A stretch of 64,000 nt of DNA from Shewanella indica (GCF_002836975.1 NZ_NIJK01000054.1:1-64000), one strand, 5' to 3'; positions 7,820 through 17,101 are shown, counted from the first letter of the stretch. A program made the numbers and translations. The notes: generated from the letters alone by a model not told the origin.

Positions 7820-9880
7820 TTAAAGCGCTTTACCCTTGATAAGTTTGCGCATCCACATCCGGTTGGGATTAAGGCGCTGCAGCAGCGTACTGCCTACCGG
7901 CAAGGGTTGATGACAAAGCTCTGATGCCAGAATTTCCGCCGCCAATGGACCTGTGCTGAGGCCGCGTGAGCCCAAACCACCAAGAATATAAAGACCGGGA
8001 TGCACAGGCGCCAGTGTCTGTTGCCAGTAGCGGGCACTCTCGGGTGTGTGCTGATGTTGCTGATAAGCCTGCATTAGTGCACCGACATCCGGTGCTTGCC
8101 CCAACATGGGAAAGTGATCCCGGGTGACCATACGCACCCCTACTCTGGCATCTTGTCCCATCACCAGCCCCCGGTGCCAGTCGGCATCCGGATAACTCAT
8201 GGCGATTTTTTGCAGGTTTTCTCTCTGCTCGGCGTCGCTGTAGGCCAACTGCTCGGGATCTTTGATATAACTGGCTCCCAGGCAATGAATCCCCTCCCAG
8301 GCCGGAGTGAGGTATCCCTTGGCGCACAGCACTGCCTTAAGCGCTCCCAACCCGCCTTGGGTTGCAACTTCACTGACCTGGCCGCGAAAAGGTGAGGCGG
8401 GTAGGGCCGAAGTTTGTGGCAGCGCCGTCAGCGAAGCGCCGCTTGCCAACACCAGCTTCTTGAATGGCCCAAAGCGGCGACCATCGGCAGCACTTAACCA
8501 CCAGAGGTGATCCTCTCTTGAAATCGCCTTGATATGGGTTCGGGGTTGAAAGTCACAGTAACTCGAGTCGACGGCGTATTGGATGGCGGCGCGGCACAGG
8601 GCTCTGGGGCAGACCCAGCCACCCAGAGGGTAAAAAAGGCCATCTTCTTCTATATCCAATCCCGCAAGCTCAGTAGCTTCAAAGCTGTCGACCCGGCGCA
8701 GAATATCCGGGTGCCAGTTTTGGCCCTCGGCAATCTTATCCAGGCGGGCGCGGCTTCGCTCATCATAGCCAGTGTGTAACACACCGCAAAAGTCATGGGC
8801 GATATCGAACCCGGCGGCAGTCAGGGCGGTTATCCGCCGTCGACTGAAGAGAAAACCTTGTTGGAACAGGGTGTTGAGCTCTGATGTTTCCGGCGTCAAC
8901 AGCGGGTATAGTGCACCTTGTCGGTTGCCGCTGGCACTTTCACCCGCATTATCCTCGCTGCAAAATACCTGGCTGGCTTGTTGGCGCTCTGCCAATGACA
9001 ATGCCAGCTGACTGCCGGCCACACCGGCGCCAATAATGGCAATAGATTCATCATCTGCAAGCATAGGCTCCCGGTAGAGCGGCCAGGGCGCCAGTCTGGC
9101 ATTGCTTTGGCGCCGCAAGGCAAGGCGTTCTGCCTTGGCGATGGGCTCGAGCTCAGTTTGTTGAGTCAAAAGCAGTGCTGCCGGCCCGTTAAAATCTACT
9201 ATATTGAGCCCGCTATTGACCATAATAGAGGCAAGAGCGCTTCTCTTACTTGGCAGGCACAGCAAGGAGGCGTAGTCTTTAGCCAAGCGCGCCATCTGCC
9301 AGACCGCTGCCTGAGAGGGTAAGGACTCTGCAAGCCAGAGCCAGTTGTCTATCCAGCCGTTATGGTTTACCCCTGGCAACTCTTTGAGCAAGGTGGCGTC
9401 AAATTCAAGGTAGAGATCCAGTGTCAACCTGCCACCATCGAGCACAAAACGTTGGCAGCCGGGGATTGCCAGAGGTTTACCTGCCTGCAGCTCGGCAAGA
9501 AGCGCCATTACTGCGCTTGTTTGATGTTCGGCGAATGCCGTAGCTTCGGTGGTCTGCCATAATGGCAGTTTGCTTTGCAGGACCTTGAGCGATTCTGCCC
9601 GGGAATCTTTATCGGCGGCAAACAGCAAGAGTTGTAACACAAGCTTGGGATAATTCTGTCGTAGTTGGCTCCAGAGTTGCAGCAGCGGCAACAGGGCTTC
9701 ACTGCCTACCGCCGCCAGACAAATTTGCCGCCCGAAGGGCTTGTCACCGAAACGGATTTGTTGGTAGGGCGCAAGAGTCGCCGTCGGGGCTTGTGTTGTT
9801 TCCACAGATGTGGGATTTTGACTGCAAGTTTGCGTATTTTCACTGCCGGATGGCCGAAGTTGTTCCTGTTTCACGGGCAA
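7820..9880 (-). CDS. mnmC: MnmC tRNA modification protein with degenerate methyltransferase half
   Basis: A 686-residue homologue of MnmC, which finishes mnm5s2U34 in tRNA. The C-terminal FAD oxidoreductase domain (about 276-686) is intact: dinucleotide motif IAIIGAGVAGSQLALSLAERQ, ASGNRQGALYPLL, YLTPAWEGIHCLGASY, LGSRGLSTGPLAAEILASEL, and the ending LNPNRMWMRKLIKGKAL as in E. coli. The N-terminal half aligns with the E. coli methyltransferase (GCQRFVLDGGRLTLDLYLEFD matches) but has AAVGSEALLPLLQLW where the SAM-binding GFGTGLNF motif should be, and lacks the catalytic DGFAP-KNPDMW motif. It can probably oxidise cmnm5U but not methylate. Start is uncertain: TTG at 9880 or GTG at 9874. Divergent from fabB, as in E. 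coli. Confidence 0.88.
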   Translation of the reverse strand: MPVKQEQLRPSGSENTQTCSQNPTSVETTQAPTATLAPYQQIRFGDKPFGRQICLAAVGSEALLPLLQLWSQLRQNYPKLVLQLLLFAADKDSRAESLKVLQSKLPLWQTTEATAFAEHQTSAVMALLAELQAGKPLAIPGCQRFVLDGGRLTLDLYLEFDATLLKELPGVNHNGWIDNWLWLAESLPSQAAVWQMARLAKDYASLLCLPSKRSALASIMVNSGLNIVDFNGPAALLLTQQTELEPIAKAERLALRRQSNARLAPWPLYREPMLADDESIAIIGAGVAGSQLALSLAERQQASQVFCSEDNAGESASGNRQGALYPLLTPETSELNTLFQQGFLFSRRRITALTAAGFDIAHDFCGVLHTGYDERSRARLDKIAEGQNWHPDILRRVDSFEATELAGLDIEEDGLFYPLGGWVCPRALCRAAIQYAVDSSYCDFQPRTHIKAISREDHLWWLSAADGRRFGPFKKLVLASGASLTALPQTSALPASPFRGQVSEVATQGGLGALKAVLCAKGYLTPAWEGIHCLGASYIKDPEQLAYSDAEQRENLQKIAMSYPDADWHRGLVMGQDARVGVRMVTRDHFPMLGQAPDVGALMQAYQQHQHTPESARYWQQTLAPVHPGLYILGGLGSRGLSTGPLAAEILASELCHQPLPVGSTLLQRLNPNRMWMRKLIKGKAL

Positions 9881-10014
9881 TTTTTTACTCTGGAGGCCTT
9901 GTTCGGCATTATTTTACCCAAGTTTACGGAAAGCTGACCACTTAAATGCTGTAAAACGGCTAACATGGCGTCAGCAAAAGTAGGTACTGAATTGTACGGA
10001 ATGGATAGTAAAAC

Positions 10015-11226
10015 ATGAAAAGAGTCGTGATCACCGGAATTGGCGTTGTATCAAGTATCGGTAATAACAAACAAGAAGTGACAGAATCTCTCAAGGCTGG
10101 CCGCAGTGGTATCACCCACTCAGATCAGTTTGAGGAGATGCAGCTGCGCAGTCATGTCTGGGGCGACATCAAACTCAATCCCGCCGAGCATATCGATCGC
10201 AAGGCGTTGCGTTTTATGGGGGATGCCGCAGCCTACGCCTATTTGGCTATGCAGCAAGCTATTGAAGACAGCAGTCTGACCGAAGAGCAGTATTCAGATC
10301 CTCGTGTAGGTCTCATTGTTGGTACCGGTGGCGCTTCGTCTTCCAACCAGGTTCAGGCGGCTGACACCCTGCGTGCTAAAGGCGTCAAGCGCGTGGGTCC
10401 TTATATTGTGCCGCGGATAATGTCTTCTACTGCCAGTGCCTGTCTGGCGACGCCCTTCAAAATCAAAGGGATGAATTATTCCATCAGCTCAGCCTGTGCC
10501 ACCAGTGCGCACTGTATCGGCCATGCGGTGGAACTGATCCAGATGGGTAAACAGGATATGGTCTTTGCCGGCGGCGCGGAAGAGATCGATTGGACCCTGA
10601 CCATGGGCTTTGACGCTATGGGCGCCTTGTCGACCAAGTATAACGACACACCGGAAAAGGCTTCCCGCACCTATGATGCCGACCGTGATGGTTTTGTGAT
10701 CTCTGGCGGCGGCGGCATAGTGATTGTCGAGGAGCTGGAGCACGCGCTAGCCCGCGGCGCCAAGATTTATGCTGAAGTCATAGGTTATGGCGCTTCATCT
10801 GACGGTTATGACATGGTAGCCCCAAGCGGCGAAGGTGCGGTGCGTTGCATGAAGATGGCGCTGGAGTCAGTAGATACACCTATCGATTACGTTAACACTC
10901 ACGGCACTTCTACCCCTGTCGGTGATGTGCGAGAGCTGGAAGCCCTGCGTGAAGTCTTCGACGGCCAGATGCCGGCGATTGCCTCAACCAAGTCACTGAC
11001 AGGCCACGCCCTGGGCGCAGCCGGTGTTCATGAGGCTATATACAGCTTGTTGATGCTCGAACAAGGTTTTATCGCGCCATCAATCAATATCGACAACCTG
11101 GACGAGGCCGCAGAAGGTATGCCAATTGTGCGTGAATACCGCGACGCCGAGCTCAACACTGTTATGAGCAATAGCTTCGGTTTCGGTGGCACCAACGCTA
11201 CCCTGGTGATGCGTAAATACAAGTAA
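10015..11226 (+). CDS. fabB: 3-oxoacyl-[acyl-carrier-protein] synthase I
   Basis: A 403-residue condensing enzyme needed for elongating unsaturated fatty acids. The catalytic Cys is at about residue 161 in SISSACATSAHC. The two active-site histidines are in NTHGTSTPVGD and KSLTGHALGAAG, and the C-terminal FGFGGTNATLV loop is present. Length and start (MKRVVITGIGVVSSIG) match E. coli FabB. It is divergent from mnmC and followed by a terminator, so probably monocistronic. I looked for a FabR/FadR-type operator in the 134-base upstream gap and found only a weak GTAC-containing dyad, not strong enough to call. Confidence 0.96.
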   Translation: MKRVVITGIGVVSSIGNNKQEVTESLKAGRSGITHSDQFEEMQLRSHVWGDIKLNPAEHIDRKALRFMGDAAAYAYLAMQQAIEDSSLTEEQYSDPRVGLIVGTGGASSSNQVQAADTLRAKGVKRVGPYIVPRIMSSTASACLATPFKIKGMNYSISSACATSAHCIGHAVELIQMGKQDMVFAGGAEEIDWTLTMGFDAMGALSTKYNDTPEKASRTYDADRDGFVISGGGGIVIVEELEHALARGAKIYAEVIGYGASSDGYDMVAPSGEGAVRCMKMALESVDTPIDYVNTHGTSTPVGDVRELEALREVFDGQMPAIASTKSLTGHALGAAGVHEAIYSLLMLEQGFIAPSINIDNLDEAAEGMPIVREYRDAELNTVMSNSFGFGGTNATLVMRKYK

Positions 11227-11246
11227 ACGCCTTGTTTCACTGAATC

Positions 11247-11277
11247 AAGAAGGAAGCCAAATGGCTTCCTTCTTTGC
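11247..11277 (+). terminator. fabB terminator
   Basis: A 12-bp perfect stem (11247-11258 with 11263-11274), 4-base loop; the right arm ends in TTCTTT, giving a modest U-tract. Confidence 0.8.
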
Positions 11278-11349
11278 TTATGAGCTGACGCAGAACTTGT
11301 TAGTAGCTTCCGCAAATGTGCGCCGGACTCAGACAAGCATCTAGCTCGC

Positions 11350-11358
11350 TGATAGAAT
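11350..11358 (+). promoter_or_regulatory. extended -10 promoter element for pdxB
   Basis: TGATAGAAT, an extended -10 (TGnTAGAAT), 33 bases before the pdxB start. The same motif precedes truA and cvpA. Confidence 0.5.
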
Positions 11359-11391
11359 AGCGGTTTAATCCACAACAGAGCAGGAAAGTCG

Positions 11392-12522
11392 ATGAAGTTG
11401 GTGGTTGATGAAAACATGCCCTATGTGCAGCCCTTGTTTGCCGAGCTGGGGGAGATAGTAGCCGTCGATGGCCGTCATCTGGATGCGGCCACAGTAGCCG
11501 ACGCCGATGTTTTGCTGGTGCGCTCGGTCACCAAGGTCAATGAGGCACTGCTGGCAGGCGCACATAAACTTAAGTTTGTCGGCAGTGCCACCATAGGGAC
11601 AGATCATGTGGACAAGGCTTATCTGGCGTCCCGCAACATCCCCTTTTTCAACGCACCCGGATGCAATGCCATCGCGGTTGGCGAGTATGCTTTTATCGCC
11701 ATGTTGGAGCTGGCTAACAGATTTGACACTCAGCTTAAGGGCAAAACCGTTGGCATAGTCGGTGCCGGTAACACAGGCTCGGCACTGGCGCGCTGCCTGG
11801 AGGCATACGGAGTTAATACCTTGCTCTGCGATCCCTTACTGGCCAAGGCCGGCGACAGCCGCCGCTTTGTTAGCCTGGATGAACTGATTGCCGGTGCCGA
11901 TATCATTAGTCTGCACGTACCTCTGACCCGAGATGGCGAGCATCCTACTTGGTATCTGTTTGACGAGCAGCGACTGGAAACGCTGAAACCCGGCTGCTGG
12001 TTGCTTAACTGTTGCCGCGGTGAAGTGATAGATAATCGCGCGCTGATCCGGGTCAAGGGCAAGCGACCGGATCTCAAGTTAGTGCTGGATGTTTGGCAAG
12101 GGGAGCCTAATCCCATGCTGGAGCTGGTGCCTCTGGTGGAGTTTGCTACACCGCATATTGCCGGTTACAGCCTGGAGGGCAAGGCCCGGGGCACTTTCAT
12201 GTTATATCAGTCCTTGATGGCGATACTCAACCGCCCGGCGGACAAGTCGCTTGTGGCGTTATTGCCTGAGCGTTGGAGCTCCCGGCTTGATATCAGTAGT
12301 TCGCCCGATGAAAAGGCATTATTGTCCTTGTGCCGATTTATTTATGATCTGCGTGATGACGATGAAAAATTCCGGAAAATGCTGAAAAACCCCACAGGTT
12401 TTGATGACATGAGAAAAAATCACCGCCATAGGCGAGAATTCAGTGCTTTGACTCTTTCAAATGTCGGCGGTTCTGGGGTAGATTGGTTGTCTCATTTAGG
12501 TTTTTCAGGAGTCGGTCTGTAA
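11392..12522 (+). CDS. pdxB: erythronate-4-phosphate dehydrogenase
   Basis: A 376-residue NAD-dependent D-2-hydroxyacid dehydrogenase of pyridoxal 5'-phosphate synthesis (second step of the DXP-dependent route). The start MKLVVDENMPYVQPLFAELGE is diagnostic. The Rossmann motif is VGIVGAGNTGSALARCLEAYG. Catalytic Arg lies in NCCRGEVID, Glu in WQGEPNP and His in FATPHIAGYS. The C-terminal PdxB dimerisation domain follows (about 290-376). Its TAA is immediately followed by the ATG of asd, so the two genes are co-transcribed, as for pdxB-usg in E. coli. Confidence 0.96.
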   Translation: MKLVVDENMPYVQPLFAELGEIVAVDGRHLDAATVADADVLLVRSVTKVNEALLAGAHKLKFVGSATIGTDHVDKAYLASRNIPFFNAPGCNAIAVGEYAFIAMLELANRFDTQLKGKTVGIVGAGNTGSALARCLEAYGVNTLLCDPLLAKAGDSRRFVSLDELIAGADIISLHVPLTRDGEHPTWYLFDEQRLETLKPGCWLLNCCRGEVIDNRALIRVKGKRPDLKLVLDVWQGEPNPMLELVPLVEFATPHIAGYSLEGKARGTFMLYQSLMAILNRPADKSLVALLPERWSSRLDISSSPDEKALLSLCRFIYDLRDDDEKFRKMLKNPTGFDDMRKNHRHRREFSALTLSNVGGSGVDWLSHLGFSGVGL

Positions 12523-13539
12523 ATGTCGCAGGAATTTAACGTTGTCGTATTGGGTGCTTCAGGAGCCGTGGGTCAAACCATGATAGAAATCCTCGAGGAG
12601 CGTAACTTCCCGGTGGCGAATCTGTTTCCACTGGCCAGTAGTCGCAGCGCCGGTGAAACCGTGAGTTTTCACGGTAAACAGGTGGAGATCCTCGATGTAG
12701 AAAGCTTCGACTGGACTCAGGCGCAGATAGGCTTCTTCTCTGCCGGCGGTGACGTCTCGGCGAAATGGGCGCCAATTGCGGCCGATGCAGGTTGTGTGGT
12801 GATAGATAACACCTCTCACTTCCGTTACGACCTGGATATTCCATTGGTGATTCCAGAGGTTAATCCACAGGCGATTGCCGACTTCCGTAACCGTAATATT
12901 ATTGCCAACCCCAACTGCTCGACGATTCAGATGTTGGTGGCGCTCAAGCCTATCTATGATGCCTTTGGGATCAGCCGTATCAATGTGGCCACGTATCAGT
13001 CGGTTTCCGGTACAGGTAAAAAGGCGATTGAAGAGCTGGCGGGTCAATCTGCAAAGTTGTTGCAAGGCTTGCCTTCAGAGCCCAAGGTTTATGATAAGCA
13101 GATAGCTTTCAACGTGTTGCCGCACATAGACAGGTTTATGGAAAATGGCTACACCAAAGAAGAGATGAAGATGGTTTGGGAGACCCATAAGATCCTCGGC
13201 GACAGCGAAGTTCTGGTGAACCCTACTGCGGTGCGGGTCCCTGTGTTCTATGGACACTCGGAAGCGATTCACATCGAGACGCTGCAGCCGGTTGATGCTG
13301 CCGAAGTCAAGGCAGTGTTGCGGGATGCCGAAGGCGTGGTGCTGTTTGAAGATGATGACGATTATCCGACAGCTGTTACTGAAGGCGCCGGTAGTGATCC
13401 TGTGTATGTCGGCCGGGTGCGCAAGGATATCTCCCACGATCTGGGTATAGATCTTTGGGTGGTCTCTGACAATATCCGTAAGGGTGCGGCGCTCAACAGT
13501 GTACAGATAGGTGAGATCCTGATCCGCGATTATCTCTAA
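12523..13539 (+). CDS. asd: aspartate-semialdehyde dehydrogenase (Usg position)
   Basis: A 338-residue enzyme converting aspartyl phosphate to aspartate semialdehyde for lysine, threonine, methionine and diaminopimelate synthesis. NADP-binding GASGAVGQTM at residues 10-19; active-site Cys132 in ANPNCSTIQMLVAL; the QSVSGTGKKAIEEL loop; and the His-containing region VFYGHSEAIHIET. In E. coli this locus holds usg, an Asd paralogue thought not to be an active dehydrogenase. Here the catalytic Cys is kept, so I call a functional enzyme. It starts on the base after the pdxB stop. A repeat-family copy begins right after its stop codon, and a terminator follows. Confidence 0.9.
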   Translation: MSQEFNVVVLGASGAVGQTMIEILEERNFPVANLFPLASSRSAGETVSFHGKQVEILDVESFDWTQAQIGFFSAGGDVSAKWAPIAADAGCVVIDNTSHFRYDLDIPLVIPEVNPQAIADFRNRNIIANPNCSTIQMLVALKPIYDAFGISRINVATYQSVSGTGKKAIEELAGQSAKLLQGLPSEPKVYDKQIAFNVLPHIDRFMENGYTKEEMKMVWETHKILGDSEVLVNPTAVRVPVFYGHSEAIHIETLQPVDAAEVKAVLRDAEGVVLFEDDDDYPTAVTEGAGSDPVYVGRVRKDISHDLGIDLWVVSDNIRKGAALNSVQIGEILIRDYL

Positions 13540-13634
13540 GGAAGGTGCGAGTCAGTCCCACGAGGGCTCTGCCTGTGCTTTCAGACTTACATGCAAGGCT
13601 GGAAGCACTTTTCCTAAACGCTTTGTTTCTGTTG

Positions 13635-13665
13635 AAAAAGCCTGCAGTTTGCAGGCTTTTTTTGT
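13635..13665 (+). terminator. pdxB-asd terminator
   Basis: GCCTGCA-gtt-TGCAGGC stem flanked by five A and seven T; probably active in both directions. Confidence 0.9.
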
Positions 13666-13782
13666 TTTGCAAATGTGAACAGTAGCAGGGCGGACATTTC
13701 TGGTTTATAGTAATCTCAATAAATACAAATGCCTAAAGCCAGTCGTCAGCCGGCGAAACCAGCGCTTGAAAGGGAAGAATGG

Positions 13783-16700
13783 ATGAACTTTCGCACTTCA
13801 TATCTTGTTGGCCTGATGGCCGCTTTTTTTGCCCTGAACCCAAGTAGTCTTATAGAACCCGCCCATGCAGAAGGCCTGAAAATTACCGGTCCCGACGGTC
13901 AAGTGCGCCAGCAGGTGCGCCAGTATGGCCCGACGACAACATCGGACACCTTTTGGAGTATTGCCCAGAAAGTCAGACCGGATCCCAGTGTCAGTATCTA
14001 TCAGGTCATGGCCGCGATTTTTGAAGCCAACCCGCACGCTTTCTCATCCAATAACTACAACAGTCTCGAACGGGGCATGATACTGCTTATCCCTTCCAAG
14101 GAGGTGATGCAGGCTATTCCTTTGAGTATGGCCAGAGCTCGCGCCGAACAGGATGATAAGCGCTGGTCTTCCGGTAAGCCGCTAAAAGCAGATAATGGCA
14201 AAACTGAAACCGCTAAAGCCCCAGAGCGTTCAAGCCAAGCCGTAAAAGAGCCAACGACGGCCACCCAACCTCAACCGGCGACGCAGCTATCCAAGGTGAG
14301 TACAAGTGTCAAGGATAACAGTGAGCAGCCCAAAGTCAGTGAGTCATCCACTGAACCCACTCAAGTGGCTTCTACTAAATCCTCAAATACAGTAACAGAA
14401 GCAACCCAAGAAACGGCAGACGATAACAGCATTGAAGCATTGCAGAGCCGCAACCTGAGTCTGACCGATGAGCTGGGGCGTGCTCAGGATCAACTCTTGG
14501 TGGCCAATACGGATAACCAAGGGCTGCAGGCGCAAATTGATGAGCTGAATCAGCGTCTATCGGTATTGGAAGAATCGCTACAGGCCAGTAAAAAACAGGA
14601 ACAGCAACTCAAGGCCGAAAATGCTGATCTCAAACAGCAGCTTCAAGTCGCCAATGCTACGGCGAATGAGCCGGACGACCTCTGGCGCAGTTTGATGGAT
14701 AACCCATTATTGTTGGTGCTGGCTGCCGCAGTACCCGCGGTATTGTTGTTGTTGCTGCTGTGGAGCATGTTGCGCCGCAAGCGTAAGCAGGCTAATGGTC
14801 AAGCGCCACAGACAGATGCTGCCCCAATGGCAGTCGCAGCTGTTGCCGGCGCGGCCACGGCCGAGATGGCAAACGCCAACGATGAACTGGCCGTGCGTCT
14901 GGACGATGATCCGGACGATTCCATTGATTCATTGCTGGATGTCGACAGCTCAGCGCTGCAGCCTGAGCCGGAAGTTGAGAGTGACAACGAGCAGATGGAT
15001 ATGGCGCAGGAGATGTTCATCGACTCAGGCGAAGGGGATACCAGCCAAGAGGCTGAAGATGAAGGTCAGTCGCTCGATGATCTCTGGGCTGAAGCTATGG
15101 GTGAACAAGAGGCCGGTGAGCAGGAAGATGCCGGCGAGGAAGACTTGGACTCATTGCTGGCTGGCTTGGACGATACCGATAAACAGGAAGTTATTCCTGA
15201 AGATTGGCAGGCCGAAAGTGTTCCAGCATCAGAGCCTGATTTGAGTGAAACCCTACCGGAAGATGTGACTGCTGCTTTTGAACAGGGTTTTAGCCAAGAA
15301 CTCGATCAAGAGTTTGTTTTTGAACAAGACAAAGAGGTGATTTCAGAGAGAGAAGCGAAGGCAGAGCTGGATGAAGATCTCAGTGCCGCTATCGCCGCCG
15401 AATTGGCCGAAGATGAGCAGGCTGACGAGACTCTGGATGAGACACAGGAAGCCGATATCGATGCGCTGCTGGCCGGGTTTGACGTCAAAGAAGACACAGA
15501 ACCTCAAATTGAAGCCAGTGCTCAAGTTGAAGACGATAGTAGGGCTGAAGCCGAGGAAGATCTCAGTGCTGCCATAGCCGCCGAGCTGGATGAGGATGAC
15601 TCAACTGATACTGAGCTGGGCGAAGAAGCGGATATAGATGCTTTGCTCGCTGGATTCGACTCGACGGCAGAACTGAATTCTGAAGAGGAAGACTTAAGCG
15701 ACGTTATCGCCGCCGAGCTTGAAGATGACAAGGTTGCCGTAGACTCCAGCGACACAGAGGCAGACATAGATGCCTTGCTGGCAGGTTTCGATGACTTGGA
15801 CGAAGCTGTCGAGACTCAAGCAGCAGAGCCGGTTCAAGCTGAGGAAGAGAGTGAAGATCTGGACGCCTTGTTGGCAGGGCTTGCGGATGATGTTGTTGCG
15901 ATAGATAACCCTGATGAGGCAATCGCTGAGACAGACGAGGAAGATAGCTCAGAGGTTAAGTCTGATGATGCCACTGAGCGCAGCGATGCCGAATTGGATG
16001 CCATGCTGGCAGGCTTGTCGCAGGCTGAGGAATTGGATGAGCCTAAGAAGCCTGATGAAACCGATACTTTGGCCGATGAGAGCAGGGATAGCGATAACGA
16101 GCTGCAAAGTGGTCAACGCAGCGACAAGGATTCCGGCTTCTTCGACGATCTCAAGGCCGGCGGCAAGAGCCATGATCCCCATATGCTTGAGTGGGAGCCC
16201 TCTGCACCCAAAGAGCTCTTGGTTGAGGAAGAGCCTTCAGCGAAAGAAGAGCCTGCAGCGCAAGAAGAGCCTTCAGCGAAAAAAGAACCATCAGCGAAAA
16301 AAGAGCCTTCAGCGAAAAAAGAGCCCTCGGCGCAAGAAGAGCAACAGCCTACAGCCATAGAAGAGCTCTTGACTCAAGAGGAGCTCTCAACCCAGGAACA
16401 GGTTGTTGAAGTTGAAGACAGCCTAACAGATACCGAGCAGGCTCTGGATATCGGCCTGGCCCAGGATAGTGACGACAGTGATAAGAGTCTGAGCGACGAT
16501 GATCTGTTGGCCGCTTTCTCTGAAAACGTTGCCAACGAAGCCGAGGTGGATGAAGAATTCAGCCTCGAACTGGATGATGATGACTCGCTTGATCTCGAAG
16601 ACCATAAACTGACAGTGGATGAAGCGCTGGCAGCTCTCGATGCCAAAGAAAAGGGCAAGGTGGCTTCCAGCATGGTGCCGGAGCACGATCTCAGCGCCTT

Positions 16701-17007
16701 CCAGAAGGAAAACGGATTTATCGATATTGAGCGTCTGCTCAGTGAAGCCGATGAAGGCAACAGTGATACCGACCCCTACAAGGAACTGGACGTGGATATG
16801 GGCGAACTCGACTCCCTCGTTGGCGCCGCCGCTATGGTCGACGTCGATGATGAGGAAAACTCTGTCAACGCCAAGCTGGACTTGGCGCGGGCCTATATCG
16901 AAATCGATGACAAAGACAGCGCCAAGGCATTGCTTAAAGAGGTGGAGCTTGATGGTAACGCTCGCCAACAAGAGGAAGCCGCAGCCCTGATAAAAACCTT
17001 GGGCTAG
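13783..17007 (+). CDS. fimV: FimV/HubP-like polar hub protein
   Basis: A large (1074-residue) acidic inner-membrane protein that organises the cell pole and links to type IV pili, chemotaxis and flagella in Vibrio, Pseudomonas and Shewanella. In order: signal peptide (1-30, ending PAHA); periplasmic LysM-like domain (about 50-105); Ser/Thr/Gln-rich linker; coiled coil (about 225-300); one membrane helix (about 306-327, before RRKRKQ); a very acidic cytoplasmic region with alternating DLSAAIAAEL and DIDALLAGFD modules; an 18-bp tandem repeat (16231-16338); and the conserved C-terminal FimV domain with a TPR (VNAKLDLARAYIEI). I chose the ATG at 13783 for its GGAAG site and the signal peptide that starts there. 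Confidence 0.92.
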   Translation: MNFRTSYLVGLMAAFFALNPSSLIEPAHAEGLKITGPDGQVRQQVRQYGPTTTSDTFWSIAQKVRPDPSVSIYQVMAAIFEANPHAFSSNNYNSLERGMILLIPSKEVMQAIPLSMARARAEQDDKRWSSGKPLKADNGKTETAKAPERSSQAVKEPTTATQPQPATQLSKVSTSVKDNSEQPKVSESSTEPTQVASTKSSNTVTEATQETADDNSIEALQSRNLSLTDELGRAQDQLLVANTDNQGLQAQIDELNQRLSVLEESLQASKKQEQQLKAENADLKQQLQVANATANEPDDLWRSLMDNPLLLVLAAAVPAVLLLLLLWSMLRRKRKQANGQAPQTDAAPMAVAAVAGAATAEMANANDELAVRLDDDPDDSIDSLLDVDSSALQPEPEVESDNEQMDMAQEMFIDSGEGDTSQEAEDEGQSLDDLWAEAMGEQEAGEQEDAGEEDLDSLLAGLDDTDKQEVIPEDWQAESVPASEPDLSETLPEDVTAAFEQGFSQELDQEFVFEQDKEVISEREAKAELDEDLSAAIAAELAEDEQADETLDETQEADIDALLAGFDVKEDTEPQIEASAQVEDDSRAEAEEDLSAAIAAELDEDDSTDTELGEEADIDALLAGFDSTAELNSEEEDLSDVIAAELEDDKVAVDSSDTEADIDALLAGFDDLDEAVETQAAEPVQAEEESEDLDALLAGLADDVVAIDNPDEAIAETDEEDSSEVKSDDATERSDAELDAMLAGLSQAEELDEPKKPDETDTLADESRDSDNELQSGQRSDKDSGFFDDLKAGGKSHDPHMLEWEPSAPKELLVEEEPSAKEEPAAQEEPSAKKEPSAKKEPSAKKEPSAQEEQQPTAIEELLTQEELSTQEQVVEVEDSLTDTEQALDIGLAQDSDDSDKSLSDDDLLAAFSENVANEAEVDEEFSLELDDDDSLDLEDHKLTVDEALAALDAKEKGKVASSMVPEHDLSAFQKENGFIDIERLLSEADEGNSDTDPYKELDVDMGELDSLVGAAAMVDVDDEENSVNAKLDLARAYIEIDDKDSAKALLKEVELDGNARQQEEAAALIKTLG
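16231..16338 (+). repeat. 18-bp tandem repeat inside fimV, six copies
   Basis: Six in-frame copies of an 18-base unit encoding EPSAK(E/K) variants: EPSAKE, EPAAQE, EPSAKK, EPSAKK, EPSAKK, EPSAQE. Copies 3 and 5 are identical at DNA level. The unit length keeps the frame, so copy number could vary between strains without breaking the gene. Confidence 0.92.
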
Positions 17008-17021
17008 AGCTCAGTCAATAC

Positions 17022-17048
17022 TCAAACGGCGCTCCAGGCGCCGTTTTT
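17022..17048 (+). terminator. fimV terminator
   Basis: ACGGCGC and GCGCCGT arms around CCAG, then six T, 15 bases after the fimV stop. Confidence 0.9.
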
Positions 17049-17101
17049 TATGCAGTCCGTTTATTGTCCGGGCTTTTTCTTGGAGGCGAATGCCCGCTCT
17101 G

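Noticed and set aside
7820..9880. Reading the MnmC N-terminal half as a separate broken gene
   Set aside because: The frame is continuous with the oxidase domain and alignment to E. coli MnmC holds through the junction, so this is domain decay and not a frameshift.
9940..10014. Possible FabR/FadR operator in the mnmC/fabB gap
   Set aside because: The GTAC-containing dyad has the wrong spacing for the known consensus and only partial arms.
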